In this document: positions 20,003 to 29,798 of the stretch, in pieces
Layout of the letters: each line of letters starts with the position of its first letter
Position numbering within the stretch: the stretch's first letter is position 1
Assembly (NCBI RefSeq): GCF_002288635.1
Contig: NZ_NRSW01000001.1
Location: forward strand, 3,801,852 to 3,865,851
From: Mucilaginibacter sp. MD40
GTDB taxonomy: Bacteria; Bacteroidota; Bacteroidia; Sphingobacteriales; Sphingobacteriaceae
DNA length: 64,000 nucleotides
Reading direction: 5' to 3'
Position numbers and translations under genes: made by a program
Notes under the pieces: generated by a model
Told to the model about the DNA's origin: nothing
The model's input: only the letters and a program-made list of their open reading frames with translations
Databases searched by the model: none

Positions 20003-20179
20003 CTACCAGATATCTTCGGGCAACTTTTCATTAATAATCAAAAAAGTTAGGGGTTGCCAGTGAATATAGACGAAGCGAAAAATATCCAGGTCGTTTTCCT
20101 TGAAATACCGGCGATGCTTTTTTTGAATGGACATCAGGCAGTCAAAAACAAGTTCAGGGCTAATGCTGTCCGTTAACAT
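20003..20179 (-). CDS. Small hypothetical protein of 58 residues
   Basis: An ATG-initiated frame at 20179 ending at TAG 20003. The product (MLTDSISPELVFDCLMSIQK at the start, ending EKLPEDIW) is rich in aromatic and charged residues and looks protein-like. No family is recognised. An 8-bp inverted repeat, GGGTCAAA/TTTGACCC (20180-20187 and 20203-20210), abuts the start codon, which could be an operator or an mRNA hairpin. It fills an otherwise empty gap between the AraC and USP genes. Confidence 0.4.
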   Translation of the reverse strand: MLTDSISPELVFDCLMSIQKKHRRYFKENDLDIFRFVYIHWQPLTFLIINEKLPEDIW

Positions 20180-20210
20180 GGGTCAAAAGGTGCCAAAAAA
20201 AATTTGACCC
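20180..20210. promoter_or_regulatory. Inverted repeat abutting the small ORF start
   Basis: Arms GGGTCAAA (20180-20187) and TTTGACCC (20203-20210) surround a 15-bp core with an A-run. On the minus strand this is directly upstream of the ATG at 20179. Possible operator or translation-blocking hairpin. Confidence 0.35.
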
Positions 20211-20350
20211 GGCAATGTTTCGGATGATTAATTACAAGCATTTTTGAACGTGTTGCCTTTCTTGCCAACAAATCATTTTTAAATGCTGATGGTTATTGGA
20301 GCTGAAAGCTTTGATTGAGTACCCATATTCCACGGTGAATCGGTGATCCG

Positions 20351-21271
20351 TTAATATGGAAAAACAAGCAATGGGACCGTGATATGCCCGGGAAGGGCAT
20401 TGGTTATGTACCTGCCTACTATTTCTTCAAAATGAAAATGACGATTAACCAATACCAACAGATCATTTTGCATACCATTGATGATGACGTCAACAGCAAT
20501 TAACAAATCCTTTTCCTTTATATTATTAAAAAAAAGTTGATCATAATTTACCTTTTTGCAGACTTCTTCAGTAAATACTTCCTGCGCGTATGCTTCGACC
20601 ATTTCAGTTAATCCAGGTGCCGTTACGTGTCCGATGGACAATTTTGCGTTCCATGGTTTTGCGAGCGCTGCCAAATATCGTACGATTTGTATGCGGCAAT
20701 ATCTTAGATCAGTTAGGTAGGTCAATCGTTCAATTTTTTTTAATGGCCAGGTTTCCGGAACAAGCAATAATGGACAAAGGACCCTGTTCAATACAGAATG
20801 GGCATTAAAAGTTCTATTTAGTTGAGCTTCAGTTATGGTATCGCCCATTCCTTTAACGATCATCCATACCTGACGTTTAATCACCAGTTCGATCACTTCA
20901 TTTTGGCTTGTAAACGCGATATCGACTTCTTCTATCCGGGGCATAAAATTAGCCTGGCCATCGGTAAGTATTTTTAGATGGTAACGCATACCTGAAGCAG
21001 GATAATCAACACAATTGCAGTCTTCGGGGCAGGGCTTGGATAGCTCATCTTTCATTCCCTTATCGGAAACTTCATAAGGAAAGCAGTCACATCGATCCGT
21101 ACAGAGGTCAAAAATTGCCTCTGAAGGTACTTTACAAAATTCTTTTTCGTCTATTCCGATGCTATTCAATAATAAAATGTCAGCTTCCATCTTTTGCGCT
21201 ATTATTAACGCAAATTCCGCAGCATGCCGCGCTTCGGAAGAATTATCGTTGATGATCAAAATGGTTCCCAT
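20351..21271 (-). CDS. Tandem universal stress protein with Cys-rich insert
   Basis: 306 residues. Two USP-like halves: the first begins TILIINDNSSEARHAAEFAL and ends near LCPLLLVPE (about 170), the second starts at KKIERLTYLTDL and ends VPLLVFPY. The first half carries an insert of about 40 residues (46-90) with eight Cys (for example CTDRCDCF and CPEDCNCV), which could bind metal or sense redox state; this is not usual for USPs. The second half lacks a clear GxxGxx nucleotide motif. It lies downstream of the phosphoketolase/acetate kinase genes on the same strand. Confidence 0.8.
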   Translation of the reverse strand: MGTILIINDNSSEARHAAEFALIIAQKMEADILLLNSIGIDEKEFCKVPSEAIFDLCTDRCDCFPYEVSDKGMKDELSKPCPEDCNCVDYPASGMRYHLKILTDGQANFMPRIEEVDIAFTSQNEVIELVIKRQVWMIVKGMGDTITEAQLNRTFNAHSVLNRVLCPLLLVPETWPLKKIERLTYLTDLRYCRIQIVRYLAALAKPWNAKLSIGHVTAPGLTEMVEAYAQEVFTEEVCKKVNYDQLFFNNIKEKDLLIAVDVIINGMQNDLLVLVNRHFHFEEIVGRYITNALPGHITVPLLVFPY

Positions 21272-21405
21272 GAGCTTTGGCTATCGTCTTTCTATTTTAA
21301 GCCTAAAGTTTAAAAACAAAATGCGTTTAAAATATGATGACGGTCACCAGGAGAAATGTTTATTGTCAATTAATAGCCAGGCTCATAATTGTCAGTGAAA
21401 AAACT

Positions 21406-23058
21406 TTATGCCATATAGATCTTTTCATAATATTCATCTGCTAATCTACCTGCTTCAAATTCGGGTACTATTTCGTTCGCTGCGGTTTTGATCATGGCGA
21501 TCCAATTTTCAGGTTGAGTATAATACATCGGCAAAACAATGTCTTCAAGGGTGTCCAGCAGATTTTTGTTTTCCTGGATGTCTCTTTCAACCATCGATGA
21601 CCGGTCTGGTGCCGGCGCTATTACAAAGCAATTCTCCTTATCCTTTGCAAATTCCGGCACCCAGCCGTCAGGCAAAGACAGGTTAATGCTCCCATTCATA
21701 GCCGCTGTCATGCCACTTGTTCCTGAAGCTTCATGATACATTCTTGGATTATTCAGCCAAACATCTGAACCTTTTTTGAGCAACGCCGATAAGCCAAGTT
21801 CGTAGCCGGTAAGCACAGCGCAGTTAGCAAATGGTTTTGTGCGGCTAATCATCTGGTTAAATAAATTTATTGATCCTTCATCTTCCGGGTATGGCTTTCC
21901 GGCCCAAATTAGCTGCACAGGATAATCTTTACTATCCATTAATTTAATGAATCTATCCCAGTCAGCCATAATCAGGTCGGCGCGTTTATAATCCGCAAAA
22001 CGTCTGGCCCAAACAATGGTCAATATATTTTCATCGAATAGTTTTCCGCATTGATCGGCCACAACTTTAAACAAATCACTTTTCATTTCCTGCTTTCTGC
22101 GGGTGATACATTTATTGTCGCGCGCGGAAATAGCTGTATTAAATTGGATGTCTGCCCAATAGGCTTTATTCTGCGCATTGGTGATCGATACAATTTCACA
22201 TATTCCGGGATTGTCGCCCCACATTCGCCGTGCTACTTCCCCGTGTAGTTTAGAAACACCGTTAGCCTTTCGTGCAAATTTTAATGCCGCCAGTGTATAG
22301 TTAAAATAGTCGCCTTCCATACCTAATATGGATTTCGCTTCATGATCCTGCAAGTGGTAAAAAAAAGACATCTCTTTTAGCAAACTATACGAGTGGGCCT
22401 CATTACCTGCCATCTCGGGGGTATGTGTGGTAAAGACCACCCGTTTTCTTACCTCTTCCAGGCTTTTATATTTCGCGTACAAATAAAAATTAAGTGATAC
22501 GGAATGCCCTTCATTCATGTGGTACACATCAGGTGTTATACCTAAAATATCCAGGAGCATGGCCCCGCCAATACCTAAAACTATAGTTTGCGCAATGCGG
22601 GTTGCTTCGTTTTGGTCGTAAAGACAATGGGTAATTGAGCGCGAAAGCTCATCATTTTCAGCGATATCGGTACTTAATAAAAATAACGGGGCCGATTTAA
22701 ATGTTTCCGGTTTGAGCAGGTAAGCCTTTACATGTACCGGCGAATCATGGACGGAAACCGTAAAAACAATGCCGGTATCCTGTAAAAACGAATACTCCTT
22801 TTCTATGAACTCGGGTTTCATTAGGCCATTATTGCCCTTCACCTGATCGTAATAACCGTATTTCCATAAAATACCAATGCCCAGCAGGTTTTGCTTCAAC
22901 TCATAGGCACTGCGCAAATGCGATCCCGCCAGGAATCCAAGTCCGCCGCTATATATTTTCAACGCCTGGTCGATGGCAAATTCCATGGAGAAATAGGCGA
23001 TGCTGGCAGTATATTTTTCATCCGGCGCAAAGCCAAAAATATCTCCTCTGGTTATCAT
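21406..23058 (-). CDS. GT35-like alpha-glucan phosphorylase family protein with altered PLP site
   Basis: 550 residues, the short bacterial form. Family marks are YFSMEFAIDQALKIYSGGLG, YHMNEGHSVSLN, WARRFADYKRADL and DVWLNNPRMYHEASGTSG. In active glycogen phosphorylases the last motif continues with MK and the Lys holds pyridoxal phosphate; here it reads MTAAMNG, with Thr451 in that place. The GKxHP loop also reads GKPYPED. The enzyme may be a PLP-free relative or have another role in glucan turnover. It is 30 nt downstream of phosphoketolase in the same operon, linking it to sugar breakdown. Confidence 0.8.
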   Translation of the reverse strand: MITRGDIFGFAPDEKYTASIAYFSMEFAIDQALKIYSGGLGFLAGSHLRSAYELKQNLLGIGILWKYGYYDQVKGNNGLMKPEFIEKEYSFLQDTGIVFTVSVHDSPVHVKAYLLKPETFKSAPLFLLSTDIAENDELSRSITHCLYDQNEATRIAQTIVLGIGGAMLLDILGITPDVYHMNEGHSVSLNFYLYAKYKSLEEVRKRVVFTTHTPEMAGNEAHSYSLLKEMSFFYHLQDHEAKSILGMEGDYFNYTLAALKFARKANGVSKLHGEVARRMWGDNPGICEIVSITNAQNKAYWADIQFNTAISARDNKCITRRKQEMKSDLFKVVADQCGKLFDENILTIVWARRFADYKRADLIMADWDRFIKLMDSKDYPVQLIWAGKPYPEDEGSINLFNQMISRTKPFANCAVLTGYELGLSALLKKGSDVWLNNPRMYHEASGTSGMTAAMNGSINLSLPDGWVPEFAKDKENCFVIAPAPDRSSMVERDIQENKNLLDTLEDIVLPMYYTQPENWIAMIKTAANEIVPEFEAGRLADEYYEKIYMA

Positions 23059-23088
23059 TTATCGTAACGCTTTTATTTTTAACATTTA

Positions 23089-25485
23089 TTAACTTCCTGT
23101 CCTATCGGTCCATTTCCAATCCAATATTTCCGGCATATCCTTACCATTCGACCTTATAAATTGTTTGTGTTCAGTTAGCTTATCCATCAATTGTTGTTTT
23201 AAATGAACTCCCTTGCTGCCGGTTTGGGGTAGCCGGTCGATCACATCCATCACCAAATGAAACCTGTCCATTTCATTTAAAACGGTCATATCGAATGAAG
23301 TGGTTATAGTTCCTTCTTCTTTATAGCCTCTGACATGGATATTGGCATTGTTTGCCCGGTTGTAGGTTAGCCGGTGTACCAGCCAGGGATACCCGTGAAA
23401 TGCAAATATGACGGGCTTGCCGGTGGTAAACAGCTCATCGAAATCTTTATCGCATAAACCGTGGGCATGTTCCGTATTCTTTTCCAGTTTGAAAAGGTCA
23501 ACCACGTTAATCACCCTGATCTTCAATTCGGGTAAATGTTCGCGCAAGATGGTCACGGCTGCCAATGTCTCCAGGGTCGGCACATCGCCGCTACAGGCCA
23601 TCACCACATCAGGCTCACAATCCTGGTCATTACTGGCCCAATCCCACATACCGATCCCACGGGTGCAATGTTCAATCGCCTCATCAATGGTCAGCCATTG
23701 CGGCGCAGGATGCTTGCCGGCTACAATAACGTTTACATAATGACAGCTTCGCAGGCAATGATCGGTAACCGATAACAAACAGTTGGCATCAGGCGGCAGG
23801 TAAACCCGTACTATGTCCGCCTTTTTATTAACAACATGATCGATAAAGCCGGGGTCCTGGTGCGTAAATCCATTATGGTCCTGCCGCCATACCGTTGATG
23901 TCAATAAAATATTTAACGAAGCTATATTTCTTCGCCAGGGGATTTCACGGGTTGTTTTTAACCATTTGGCATGTTGGTTAAACATGGAGTCGATGATATG
24001 TATAAACGCCTCGTAACAGTTAAACAGTCCGTGCCTGCCGGTTAATAAATAACCTTCCAGCCAGCCTTCGCATTGATGCTCGCTTAACATTTCCATTACA
24101 CCGCCCGATGAAGATAAAAATTCGTCATGTTCATCAACCGGTCCGAGCCATTGCCGGTCAGTCGCTTCAAACACAACATCCAGGCGGTTTGAAACAGTTT
24201 CGTCAGGGCCGAAAATCCTAAAATTTCGTTTGTCATGATTTTCTCTGATCACATCCCGCAGGAAGCGCCCGGAAACATAGGTATCTCCTTCGCCGCCGGT
24301 TCCGCGAACGGGAATGGGTACGGCATATTTCTTAAAATCAGGCATACGCAACTCACGTAACAGTTGCCCTCCATTGGCATGGGGGTTTGCGCCCATTCGC
24401 CTGTCTCCTTTAGGTGCCAGTTCTGCCAGTTCCGGGTTCAATCGCCCGTTTTCGTCAAAAAGTTCTTCCGGCTTGTAGCTTTTCATCCAGCTTTCCAGCA
24501 ATTGCAAATGTTCAGGCGGGGCAGCGGCGGAAACCGCCAGTGGTATTTGGTGAGCCCTGAAATTCCCTTCTATTTTATACCCGTCCACCTCTTTGGGCCC
24601 CGTCCATCCTTTTGGCGACCTTAGAATGATCATTGGCCAGCGCGGGCGCGTTAGCTTCTCCTGGCTAACAGCATCCTGTTTAATTTGCCGGATCTGCTCA
24701 ATTGCTTTGTCCAATGCTGCCGCCATTGCCCAGTGCATAGCCTCCGGCTCAGCGCCTTCGACAAAATAGGGCGTCCAGCCATAGCCAATGAACAGCTGTT
24801 CCAGCTCTTCGTGACTTATCCGCGCTAAAACGGTAGGGTTAGATATTTTATAGCCGTTTAAATGCAGGATCGGTAATACGGTGCCATCTGTAACCGGGTT
24901 TAAGAATTTATTGGAATGCCAGGCGGTAGCCAGCGGGCCGGTTTCGGCCTCGCCGTCACCGACCACGCAGGCCACTATCAGGTCGGGATTGTCAAGGACA
25001 GCGCCAAAAGAATGACTCAAGGAATAGCCCAGCTCGCCCCCCTCGTGTATAGAGCCTGGTGTCTGTGGTGAAGCATGGCTGGAAATTCCACCGGGGTAGG
25101 AAAATTGCGTAAAAAGCCTTTTCAGGCCATCGGTGTCTTGTGAAATAGCCGGATAAACTTCACTATAGGTACCTTCCAGGTAAGTGCCTGCAACTACCGC
25201 CGGTCCACCGTGCCCCGGCCCGGAGACGTAGATCATATCCAGGTCATACCGATTGATTATCCTGTTTAAATGGGTGTAAATAAAGTTTTGCCCGGGCGTT
25301 GTGCCCCAATGCCCCAGCAGCATATTTTTTACATGCGCCAATTTCAACGGCTCCTTAAGCAATGGGTTATCGCGTAAATAAAGTTGCCCGACTGATAAAT
25401 AATTGGCTGCGCGCCAGTATGCATTCATTTTTTGAAGCATTTCGGGCGACAATGGTTCCGGTTTAATCAATTCAGTTTTCATCAT
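23089..25485 (-). CDS. xfp: Xylulose-5-phosphate/fructose-6-phosphate phosphoketolase
   Basis: 798 residues, full length for the ThDP-dependent Xfp family. Marks include [35 protein letters not shown] and the ThDP/Mg motif [16 protein letters not shown]. It splits sugar phosphates with inorganic phosphate into acetyl phosphate and a shorter aldose phosphate. Acetate kinase is encoded 1 nt upstream, so acetyl phosphate can be turned into acetate and ATP without oxygen or pyruvate oxidation. The pairing is widespread and strongly supports the function. Confidence 0.96.
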   Translation of the reverse strand: MMKTELIKPEPLSPEMLQKMNAYWRAANYLSVGQLYLRDNPLLKEPLKLAHVKNMLLGHWGTTPGQNFIYTHLNRIINRYDLDMIYVSGPGHGGPAVVAGTYLEGTYSEVYPAISQDTDGLKRLFTQFSYPGGISSHASPQTPGSIHEGGELGYSLSHSFGAVLDNPDLIVACVVGDGEAETGPLATAWHSNKFLNPVTDGTVLPILHLNGYKISNPTVLARISHEELEQLFIGYGWTPYFVEGAEPEAMHWAMAAALDKAIEQIRQIKQDAVSQEKLTRPRWPMIILRSPKGWTGPKEVDGYKIEGNFRAHQIPLAVSAAAPPEHLQLLESWMKSYKPEELFDENGRLNPELAELAPKGDRRMGANPHANGGQLLRELRMPDFKKYAVPIPVRGTGGEGDTYVSGRFLRDVIRENHDKRNFRIFGPDETVSNRLDVVFEATDRQWLGPVDEHDEFLSSSGGVMEMLSEHQCEGWLEGYLLTGRHGLFNCYEAFIHIIDSMFNQHAKWLKTTREIPWRRNIASLNILLTSTVWRQDHNGFTHQDPGFIDHVVNKKADIVRVYLPPDANCLLSVTDHCLRSCHYVNVIVAGKHPAPQWLTIDEAIEHCTRGIGMWDWASNDQDCEPDVVMACSGDVPTLETLAAVTILREHLPELKIRVINVVDLFKLEKNTEHAHGLCDKDFDELFTTGKPVIFAFHGYPWLVHRLTYNRANNANIHVRGYKEEGTITTSFDMTVLNEMDRFHLVMDVIDRLPQTGSKGVHLKQQLMDKLTEHKQFIRSNGKDMPEILDWKWTDRTGS

Positions 25486-25486
25486 G

Positions 25487-26683
25487 TTAATTTTTAACGG
25501 CTTGATCTAATACCCCGACAACCAGGTTTGCGATCATTAACTCTTCGTTTGTTTTTATGACGCGGACGGATACCCGGCTCGTCTGTTTAGAAATCAGGGG
25601 GGTGTTCTCCAGATTTTTTTCTTTGTCTATATCAATACCTATAAAATCGAGGTCCCTGCAAATCCGGTCGCGGATAACGGACGAGTTTTCGCCAATACCC
25701 CCGGTGAATACCAACATGTCCAGCCCGCCCATTGCAGCAGCGAGCATGCCTATAAACTTTTTGGCCGAATAACAAAAAGTGGTGAGCGCTTCTTTTGCCC
25801 GGACATCGTCAGGCTCCATGTCAAGCAATTCCTGCATATCGCTCACACCCGAGATGGCTTTTAAACCGGAATGTTTACTCAGCAAATCGTCCAGTTCGGC
25901 TGGACTTAATTGATATTGATTTAAGAGGTATAATAATACACCGGGATCCAGGTCGCCTGATCTGGTACCCATGACCAGGCCCCCTATCGGGCTCATACCC
26001 ATTGTCGTATCAAAGCTTGATCCGTTTTTTACTGCCGCCATACTGGCGCCGTTCCCCAAATGGGCAATAATGATTTTTTTCGCAGCAAGGGCGGAATATT
26101 CATCAGCCAGTTTCTGCATGATGTACTGGTAGGATATACCGTGAAAACCATATTTCATTAGCCCTTTATCTTTATATTCAGCTGGCAGCGGGTAATTTTG
26201 AACGTAAGAAGGCATATCACGGTGAAAAGAGGTATCAAAACAGGCGATCTGTGCTGTATCAGGATAAGCTGATTGAAATGCCCTGATGACTTTGATCTCA
26301 TCCGGAAGGTGATTTGGGGCGAGGTAAATATACCGGCGTAAGGTTTGCAATAACTCATCGGTTATTTTTTCTGGTTGGCGGTGTTCCGGGCCGCCTTGTA
26401 CAATCCGGTGTCCTATGGCAACCAGCGGATAGCGTAGCTGCCTGTTTTTCAGCCAGTCAACGATCACATTGGCTGCGGCGTCCATATCATTGAAATGCGC
26501 AACCCGGTTTTCCAGGATATTAAAAGCACTATCCTTTATTTCAAGCTGGCTATTATGAGCCCCAATGGTGCTGATAGCGCCTGAAAATTCAATTTGAATA
26601 GGTGCAGAACGATACAGGCAGAACTTCAGGCTTGAAGAACCACAGTTCACCGCTAATATATATGTATCCGGTTTATCGGTCAT
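25487..26683 (-). CDS. ackA: Acetate kinase
   Basis: 398 residues, the usual size. It shows [14 protein letters not shown] at the start (phosphate-binding), [15 protein letters not shown] (catalytic Asp region), [13 protein letters not shown] and [14 protein letters not shown] of the ASKHA fold. It converts acetyl phosphate and ADP to acetate and ATP. It is the first gene of the minus-strand set ackA-xfp-glucan phosphorylase-like, with a 1-nt gap to xfp. There is no phosphotransacetylase nearby, consistent with phosphoketolase as the acetyl-phosphate source. Confidence 0.97.
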   Translation of the reverse strand: MTDKPDTYILAVNCGSSSLKFCLYRSAPIQIEFSGAISTIGAHNSQLEIKDSAFNILENRVAHFNDMDAAANVIVDWLKNRQLRYPLVAIGHRIVQGGPEHRQPEKITDELLQTLRRYIYLAPNHLPDEIKVIRAFQSAYPDTAQIACFDTSFHRDMPSYVQNYPLPAEYKDKGLMKYGFHGISYQYIMQKLADEYSALAAKKIIIAHLGNGASMAAVKNGSSFDTTMGMSPIGGLVMGTRSGDLDPGVLLYLLNQYQLSPAELDDLLSKHSGLKAISGVSDMQELLDMEPDDVRAKEALTTFCYSAKKFIGMLAAAMGGLDMLVFTGGIGENSSVIRDRICRDLDFIGIDIDKEKNLENTPLISKQTSRVSVRVIKTNEELMIANLVVGVLDQAVKN

Positions 26684-27175
26684 TTAATTGTTGTTTGCAG
26701 CTATAACGATTACTGTGTTTAAGATTGAATCCATAAATCAAATATCAGTGCAGGGATGCTGATGAAAAATGACGCGTATCATTATACTGTCTGATTGAGG
26801 ACAATAGAAATTTTAAATTTACACTAAAGAGGTCATCTATGTTGATGTTCACAACATCCCATCTAAGATTATAAAAGATGATGACAATCACATTTCCAAA
26901 TGTCCGCGATCAGTTTTATTACCAGGATATGACCATAGATTTGAACAGGATTTCAATTTATATCAAAAATGAATACTGTTCAAAAGTATTTGAGGCCGGT
27001 AAAAAAACGGGAAAAGGGATTAGATTATCTTTTTAAAAATAAACTCCAAAACTGTATTGATCAGATCACGTACAGGGAAGGAGACTGGATCGCTCTCGAA
27101 CAAATGCTTGGCAAGTTAAAAATTTGATATTACGATTCTGAGAAAGTAATACGTTATTAATTTAATACCTCAAAG
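26684..27175. other. Divergent intergenic region with two short overlapping frames
   Basis: A 492-bp region between acetate kinase and the plus-strand Cys-rich gene. It contains two overlapping plus-strand ATG frames of 52 codons each, 26878-27036 (MMTITFPNVRDQF...) and 26969-27127 (MNTVQKYLRPVKK..., ending MLGKLKI). Either could be a small gene, or both could be pieces of one decayed gene joined by a frameshift. No family is recognised. The acetate kinase promoter must also lie here. Confidence 0.35.
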
Positions 27176-27571
27176 GTGAAACGCGCAACGCTCATATTAT
27201 TAACAGCCATTTATCTGTTATCCAACCTTGGGTTAACGGTTAATAGCTATTATTGTTGCGGCGTATTATTGTCGACTTCCCTTTCCCCGGGACCTAAACA
27301 TCATGACGGTTGCAAAATGGCGTCCGATAACAACGGATGCTGTAAAACAAAGAAGCAATATTTCAAGCTTAAGGACCGGCATTGGGGCGAGCCCGGGTTT
27401 AATTTGAATGTAAAGCTGTTTCCAGCTTTAGATATGCTCAGCCCTTATGTTACCACTAACTCGTGGTTAAATAACCGCGGGCACCAGGTTATTTCTTATA
27501 ACAACCACCGGCGGCCCCCTGACTGGCTTAAAACATCCGTTTATATTTTCAATTGCACTTACCTGATCTGA
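27176..27571 (+). CDS. HYC_CC_PP-like Cys-rich secreted protein, copy 1
   Basis: 131 residues from a GTG start. Signal peptide (about 1-23), then YYCCG, a CC pair in NNGCCKTKKQYF, and a C-terminal RRPPDWL block ending in TYLI. This spacing (Cys near the mature N-terminus, a central CC, a late PP) matches small Bacteroidota secreted proteins often found near metal resistance genes; two more copies are at 57236 and 61795. The exact role is unknown. Copper or other soft-metal binding outside the membrane is an inference from the Cys/His content and neighbours. Confidence 0.65.
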   Translation: MKRATLILLTAIYLLSNLGLTVNSYYCCGVLLSTSLSPGPKHHDGCKMASDNNGCCKTKKQYFKLKDRHWGEPGFNLNVKLFPALDMLSPYVTTNSWLNNRGHQVISYNNHRRPPDWLKTSVYIFNCTYLI

Positions 27572-27811
27572 GTGATCCTTTGTCTAACCGCCACTTCGGC
27601 TGCATGGTTAGCGTTTCCTGTTGATTTTTCTTAACGCCACATTAGTACCGGTCTTTTCGGCTTAAATTATTTATCGACCCTTTAACGCAAGGGGCTCATA
27701 AATGAAGATAGCCCTATTTGCCGGCAATGGCGATCCATTTGATTAACAGGGGATGTAGTTGCTTTATTTCTAAAGTTCTATCAATAATCACCATAATTAA
27801 AATAAGTAAAA

Positions 27812-28399
27812 ATGAAAAAATTAAATAGTTTTTTGATACTGGCCGGACTTTTCCTTGCCATATCGCAGAATTCGTTTGCCCAAAAAGACAGCAGCGGGAT
27901 TTATAAAACTGCCACCGACTTTCAGCAAAAAAAATTGTCTTATGCTATAAACTACAAAACAGAAAAGCATAGGATCAATGACGATTTTTTATTTAGCGCA
28001 GGTAAAATAAAAGTCGTTCATGAGGGCAAGGCTTACTTCATGGACAAGAACAGTACCTACGGTTATAAAAGCACGACTGGTGAGGTTTTCAGATTTGTTG
28101 ACAATAAGGAATACAAGATTCTGAATCCCGAAGCTTCATTAATGCTATATGAGGTTCCAAATATCAACAAGGCAAGCAAAGGGCAATTTCGCACCTATCC
28201 GGTGTATTTCTTCAGCACCGATGCGTCTTCAATCCCGCAGGCTTTAACAAAAGAAAAACTCAAAGCGGCATTCCCAAACAATCATAAGTTTCACGACGCA
28301 TTGGACGAAAACTTCAAATCGGACGGTGAACTGGCGGCTTATGACAGCTTTCACAAAGTATATAAACTAAACCGGATTTTTAATAACAGTTTAAAATAA
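27812..28399 (+). CDS. Secreted hypothetical protein, duplicate A
   Basis: 195 residues with a signal peptide (about 1-23, NSFAQ). Nearly identical to the protein at 29079 over the first ~110 residues and the last ~50, differing most around 110-145. The conserved parts read YKTATDFQQKKLSYAINYKT and FPNNHKFHDALDENFKSD. No domain is recognised. The HMA-AraC regulator starts 4 nt after its stop, so they are co-transcribed. Possibly an envelope metal-stress protein; function unknown. Confidence 0.75.
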   Translation: MKKLNSFLILAGLFLAISQNSFAQKDSSGIYKTATDFQQKKLSYAINYKTEKHRINDDFLFSAGKIKVVHEGKAYFMDKNSTYGYKSTTGEVFRFVDNKEYKILNPEASLMLYEVPNINKASKGQFRTYPVYFFSTDASSIPQALTKEKLKAAFPNNHKFHDALDENFKSDGELAAYDSFHKVYKLNRIFNNSLK

Positions 28400-28403
28400 A
28401 AAG

Positions 28404-29018
28404 ATGAATGCGACTTATTTGCATATCAAAAATATGTGCTGCCAAAGATGTATTGAAATAATCAGGAGGCTGTCAAAAAGCGTTAAACTTTCGGTTATTT
28501 CAATTAAACTGGGTGAACTGGTTCTTAAGGGTAAAGTCAGCAGTGAAGACAAGGATGACTTTGAAAAAAAGATTAATCAAGAAGGTTTTTATCTTTCTGA
28601 AACCCACCAGGAAAAAGTTATCGGCCATCTCAAAACGCTGCTCCTTCAGTATCGGGATGAACTGATGAAAAATGAGAAGCCGATCAAGCTGTCAGAATTT
28701 ATAGTTGGCCATATGCAAATGAGTTTTTCCCATTTAAGCAGGATTTTTTCAAAATCGGAGGGGGTAACAATTGAGAGGTACTTGTTGCTGCTGCGCTTAG
28801 AGAAGGCGAAGGAGCTGCTGATTCAAAAGCAATTATCTGTTACGGAGGTTAGCTACAAGCTGGGTTATAACAGCCCGCAATCTTTTATAACACAGTTCAG
28901 GAAAGATGTCGGGAAAACACCTCATGAGTACCAGCTAAGCCCGTTGCCGCCGAGAAATAATATTGATGCGCTGACAAATCAATATATCAAACAACAAGAG
29001 CATCCAGGCGAACAATAG
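28404..29018 (+). CDS. HMA-like/AraC fusion regulator, copy 1
   Basis: 204 residues. Residues 4-70 look like a heavy-metal-associated (HMA) domain: YLHIKNMCCQRCIEIIRRL carries the NMxCxRC metal motif (C13 and C16, with an extra C12), and the spacing of strands and helices fits beta-alpha-beta. From about 105 it is an AraC-type HTH (FIVGHMQMSFSHLSRIFSKS and VTEVSYKLGYNSPQSFITQF, ending KTPHEYQ). A metal-binding fold directly joined to an AraC output suggests a metal-sensing activator. It lies between two near-identical secreted protein genes. A second copy is at 62337 in the copper island. Confidence 0.85.
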   Translation: MNATYLHIKNMCCQRCIEIIRRLSKSVKLSVISIKLGELVLKGKVSSEDKDDFEKKINQEGFYLSETHQEKVIGHLKTLLLQYRDELMKNEKPIKLSEFIVGHMQMSFSHLSRIFSKSEGVTIERYLLLLRLEKAKELLIQKQLSVTEVSYKLGYNSPQSFITQFRKDVGKTPHEYQLSPLPPRNNIDALTNQYIKQQEHPGEQ

Positions 29019-29035
29019 CCGATTACACGGTAAGT

Positions 29036-29043
29036 TAAGTTTG
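29036..29043 (+). promoter_or_regulatory. TAnnTTTG promoter element before duplicate B
   Basis: TAAGTTTG, a full match to the Bacteroidota -7 consensus, lies 35 nt before the ATG at 29079 and just after the regulator stop. Duplicate B may therefore have its own promoter, while duplicate A is co-transcribed with the regulator. Confidence 0.5.
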
Positions 29044-29078
29044 TGATCTAATGATAATTAAATTAAAAAAAAGTAAAA

Positions 29079-29669
29079 ATGAAAAAATTAAATTGTTTTT
29101 TGATACTGGCAGGAGGTTTCCTTGCCATATCGCAGAGTTCATTTGCCCAAAAAGACAGCAGCGGGATCTATAAGACCGCCGCCGATTTTCAGCAAAAAAA
29201 ATTGTCTTATGCTATTAATTACAAAACAGAAAAGCATAAGATCAATGACAATTTTTTATTTAGCGCAAGCAAAATAAAAGTAGTTCATGAGGGCAAGGCC
29301 TATTTCACGGACAAAAACAGCACCTACGGTTATAAAAGTACGACCGGTGAGGTTTTCAGATTTGTTGACGATAAGGAGTATAAGGTGCTTAATCCTGAAG
29401 GGCAATCCTTATTACTCTACGCTTTCTCAAAGATCTCCACCGTCAGCAAAGGAAACGTCAGGCATTATTCGATTTACTTTTTCAGTCCCGGTGCATCTTC
29501 GGCCTTGCAACCTCTAACAAAGAATAACCTGAAGGCAGCATTTCCCAACAATCATAAATTTCATGATACATTGGATGAAAACTTCAAAACGGATGATGAG
29601 CTGGCCGCTTATGACAGCTTTCATAAAACATATAAACTGATCCGGATTTTTGATAACAGCCTTAAATAA
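29079..29669 (+). CDS. Secreted hypothetical protein, duplicate B
   Basis: 196 residues with a signal peptide (about 1-23, SSFAQ). It is a recent duplicate of the gene at 27812. Even the leader just upstream (ATAATTAAA then AAGTAAAA before ATG) is shared, so the duplication unit included non-coding DNA. Most differences cluster at residues 110-145 (GQSLLLYAFSKISTVSKGN here). The function is unknown. It is the last gene before the GH13 hydrolase. Confidence 0.75.
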   Translation: MKKLNCFLILAGGFLAISQSSFAQKDSSGIYKTAADFQQKKLSYAINYKTEKHKINDNFLFSASKIKVVHEGKAYFTDKNSTYGYKSTTGEVFRFVDDKEYKVLNPEGQSLLLYAFSKISTVSKGNVRHYSIYFFSPGASSALQPLTKNNLKAAFPNNHKFHDTLDENFKTDDELAAYDSFHKTYKLIRIFDNSLK

Positions 29670-29798
29670 AATAAGGACGACCCAAACGTATGTCTGCAAT
29701 ACATCCATTGAAAAAGGATGATACAGATGAATTAAAAAGCAGGTATTTCATGGATTTTGTCTTGAAATACCTGTTTATACCCTGGTTAAAAGCTTTAT

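Noticed and set aside
26158-26358. 66-codon minus-strand frame inside acetate kinase
   Set aside because: A shadow of the acetate kinase gene, which is strongly conserved in its own frame.
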